This document shows positions 7,191 through 8,214 of a stretch of DNA of 8,214 bases, piece after piece (position 1 is the stretch's first letter; every line of letters starts with the position of its first letter). The translations under genes and the position numbers were made by a program. This stretch comes from Ilumatobacteraceae bacterium (GTDB lineage Bacteria; Actinomycetota; Acidimicrobiia; Acidimicrobiales; Ilumatobacteraceae), in contig JALQWV010000020.1 of NCBI GenBank assembly GCA_023263465.1, positions 1 to 8,214 on the forward strand, in the 5' to 3' direction. The notes under the pieces are model-generated. The model did not search any database. It saw nothing but the letters and a program-made list of their open reading frames with translations, and had not been told where the DNA came from.

Positions 7191-7778
7191 TCACGAATTT
7201 GGCGTGAGATCGCCGTCAATCACGCGCTGCGCAACATCTTTCATTCGTGACCGCGAGGACATCGCCCCTTTTTGAATGAATTCAAAGGCAGCCTGTTCGG
7301 TCATGGAATAGGTATCAATGAGTATTCCCTTCGCGCGGTCGAGCACTTTTCTTAACTGCAATTGCTCGTCAAGGGCGTCTCGTTCGCCACTCAAAACTTT
7401 CATTTCCGCAAATCGACCAATTGCCAACTCGATAGCTGGAACTAAATCAGTTTTCTGGAACGGCTTAACGAGATATGCCAACGCACCCGCGTCACGCGCT
7501 TGTTCAATAACTTCCCGCTGGCTAAACGCGGTCAACATAACCACGGGACAAATCTTTTCTGCAGAAACCACTCGGGCAGCCGCTAGGCCATCAACTCCTG
7601 GCATCTTGATGTCGAAAATTGCGACATCAGGGTTGTGCTCTCGAACGAGTTCGATTGCTGTATCACCACGTCCTGTATCCGCGACCACGACATAGCCCTC
7701 TTCTTGCAGTGTTTCAACGAGGTCTAAACGAATAATCGCTTCATCCTCTGCAACAACAATGCGCACAGAACTTGGCAT
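7191..7778 (-). CDS. pdtaR: ANTAR-domain response regulator, PdtaR type
   Basis: This is a two-component response regulator whose output is RNA-binding, not DNA-binding. ANTAR proteins bind paired-hairpin RNA and prevent transcription termination or otherwise control transcripts. Of 195 residues (from the ATG), about 1-120 form the receiver domain: acidic pocket E11/D12, phospho-acceptor D56 in IFDIKMPGVDG, switch T83 in MLTAFS, and K105 in YLVKPF. Residues 121-135 form a linker helix, and about 136-190 are the ANTAR three-helix domain with LRKVLDRAKGIL at 142-153, SMTEQAAFEFI at 158-168 and the AMSSRSRMKDVA segment. Architecture and location beside polA match PdtaR of actinobacteria, where the partner kinase PdtaS is encoded elsewhere; no kinase is in this window. 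The start ATG at 7776-7778 overlaps the upstream gene's TGA in TGATG; a GTG one codon earlier is possible. No strong Shine-Dalgarno is visible, so translation probably depends on coupling. Confidence 0.94.
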   Translation of the reverse strand: MPSSVRIVVAEDEAIIRLDLVETLQEEGYVVVADTGRGDTAIELVREHNPDVAIFDIKMPGVDGLAAARVVSAEKICPVVMLTAFSQREVIEQARDAGALAYLVKPFQKTDLVPAIELAIGRFAEMKVLSGERDALDEQLQLRKVLDRAKGILIDTYSMTEQAAFEFIQKGAMSSRSRMKDVAQRVIDGDLTPNS

Positions 7779-8104
7779 CACTTTTTACCAAGCCTGTCCA
7801 GTAGCTCATCCTGGTTACGTGTTTGTTCGGCAATGGCACGAATGAGATAATCACGATGCTCGAGAAGCGCTTCTAGGTGTTTTTGTGCATCACGAAATTC
7901 ATGTAGCGCAAGAGGCGTTTCTGAAACCAAACTGCGCATTTCTTTGTCGTTTGCATCATCCCGCAGTGCATCAAGCTGCTCATCCAACAATGTGAGTTCA
8001 TGTTGTAGTTGCTTGATGTTCTCAGAGTTTCGGCGAAGCCGCTTCTCAATGAGCCTGTGAGCAACTCCGCGAATATGCACATCAGCGAGTGTAGGAGTGT
8101 CCAT
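7778..8104 (-). CDS. Small coiled-coil protein of unknown function
   Basis: I do not recognise this 108-residue protein. It is strongly charged, free of Gly and Pro after the first third, and shows heptad-like leucine spacing in two stretches: about residues 20-55 (a basic RLIEKRLRRNS start, then LQHELTLLDEQLDALRDD) and about 72-106 (HEFRDAQKHLEALLEHRD, then DELLDRLGKK). It is probably a helical hairpin or dimeric coiled coil in the cytoplasm; there is no signal peptide or membrane segment. I chose the ATG at 8102-8104 because an earlier in-frame start at 8134 lies inside the tRNA. This ATG is only two bases after the tRNA CCA, leaving no room for a Shine-Dalgarno outside the tRNA. Its stop overlaps the response regulator's start, suggesting the two proteins are made together and may act together. 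Partner, ligand and role are unknown. Confidence 0.75.
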   Translation of the reverse strand: MDTPTLADVHIRGVAHRLIEKRLRRNSENIKQLQHELTLLDEQLDALRDDANDKEMRSLVSETPLALHEFRDAQKHLEALLEHRDYLIRAIAEQTRNQDELLDRLGKK

Positions 8105-8106
8105 GT

Positions 8107-8192
8107 TGGTGCCCGAGGTGGGAGTTGAACCCACACACCCTTTCGAATAACGGATTTTGAGTCCGTCGCGTCTGCCATTCCGCCACTCGGGC
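8107..8192 (-). tRNA. tRNA-Leu (anticodon CAA)
   Basis: The 86-base RNA folds as a type II tRNA. The acceptor stem GCCCGAG/CTCGGGC is perfect, followed by discriminator A and an encoded CCA. The anticodon stem ACGGA/TCCGT holds the loop CTCAAAA, giving anticodon CAA, which reads UUG. The variable arm of about 15 bases is long, as expected for leucine. The T arm is GTGGG-TTCAACT-CCCAC. The D arm includes GCG/CGC. The 22 bases upstream of it to the window edge show no promoter I can support. The gene directly precedes the coiled-coil gene and is probably on the same transcript. Confidence 0.96.
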
Positions 8193-8214
8193 TTGAGTGA
8201 AGTGGGAAACAGCG

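Noticed and set aside
7178..7219. TTG start giving a 909-residue DNA polymerase I
   Set aside because: It would overlap the response regulator by 29 bases; the family match begins at the MKLMALDGNS segment from the ATG at 7177.
8105..8134. Earlier in-frame start for the coiled-coil protein, adding ten residues
   Set aside because: It falls inside the T arm and acceptor stem of tRNA-Leu; the added residues are just translated tRNA.

Overview
This window reads like a chromosomal housekeeping segment of an actinobacterium. Every convincing gene lies on the minus strand, so transcription runs from right (8214) to left (1). From upstream to downstream the order is: tRNA-Leu(CAA), a small coiled-coil protein, an ANTAR response regulator of the PdtaR type, polA, a class I SAM-dependent methyltransferase, rpsA, coaE and uvrB. 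Neighbourhood of pdtaR, polA, rpsA, coaE and uvrB is typical of Actinobacteriota, and the ribosomal S1 and DNA polymerase I sequences have actinobacterial character. Base composition is moderate (near 50% G+C in spot counts), and the UvrB sequence (GSGKS Walker A, a QLHGQ segment after DESH) suggests an aquatic Acidimicrobiia-type lineage rather than a high-GC soil actinobacterium. That lineage call is an inference from memory of the families.

Layout: 8107-8192 is a type II tRNA-Leu with an encoded CCA. Only two bases after the CCA comes the ATG of a 108-residue coiled-coil protein (7778-8104), whose stop overlaps the start of the response regulator (7191-7778) in a TGATG. After 13 bases comes polA (4490-7177), and after 4 bases the methyltransferase (3748-4485). 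A 92-base gap with two adjacent hairpins precedes rpsA (2339-3655). A 58-base gap with one weak hairpin precedes coaE (1648-2280), whose stop shares one base with the GTG start of uvrB. No gap exceeds 100 bases, so much of the window could be one or two polycistronic units.

The left end is anomalous. UvrB runs normally for about 388 residues, past the DESH helicase motif, and then stops matching the family near base 485. It ends 14 residues later instead of reaching about 660-700 residues. From base 503 to the left edge a different minus-strand frame stays open. It encodes an acidic, proline-containing sequence with a degenerate 15-residue repeat and no resemblance to UvrB, and its DNA is more AT-rich. 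A real rearrangement, a pseudogene or an assembly chimera could each explain this; the sequence alone does not decide.

Functionally the cluster joins DNA repair and replication (polA, uvrB), translation (rpsA, tRNA-Leu), coenzyme A synthesis (coaE) and a signalling RNA-binding regulator. Apart from the left-end junction, the most interesting points are the nearly leaderless coiled-coil gene directly after the tRNA, its tight coupling to the ANTAR regulator, and the structured rpsA leader without a good Shine-Dalgarno sequence. I found no mobile element, CRISPR array or defence system.
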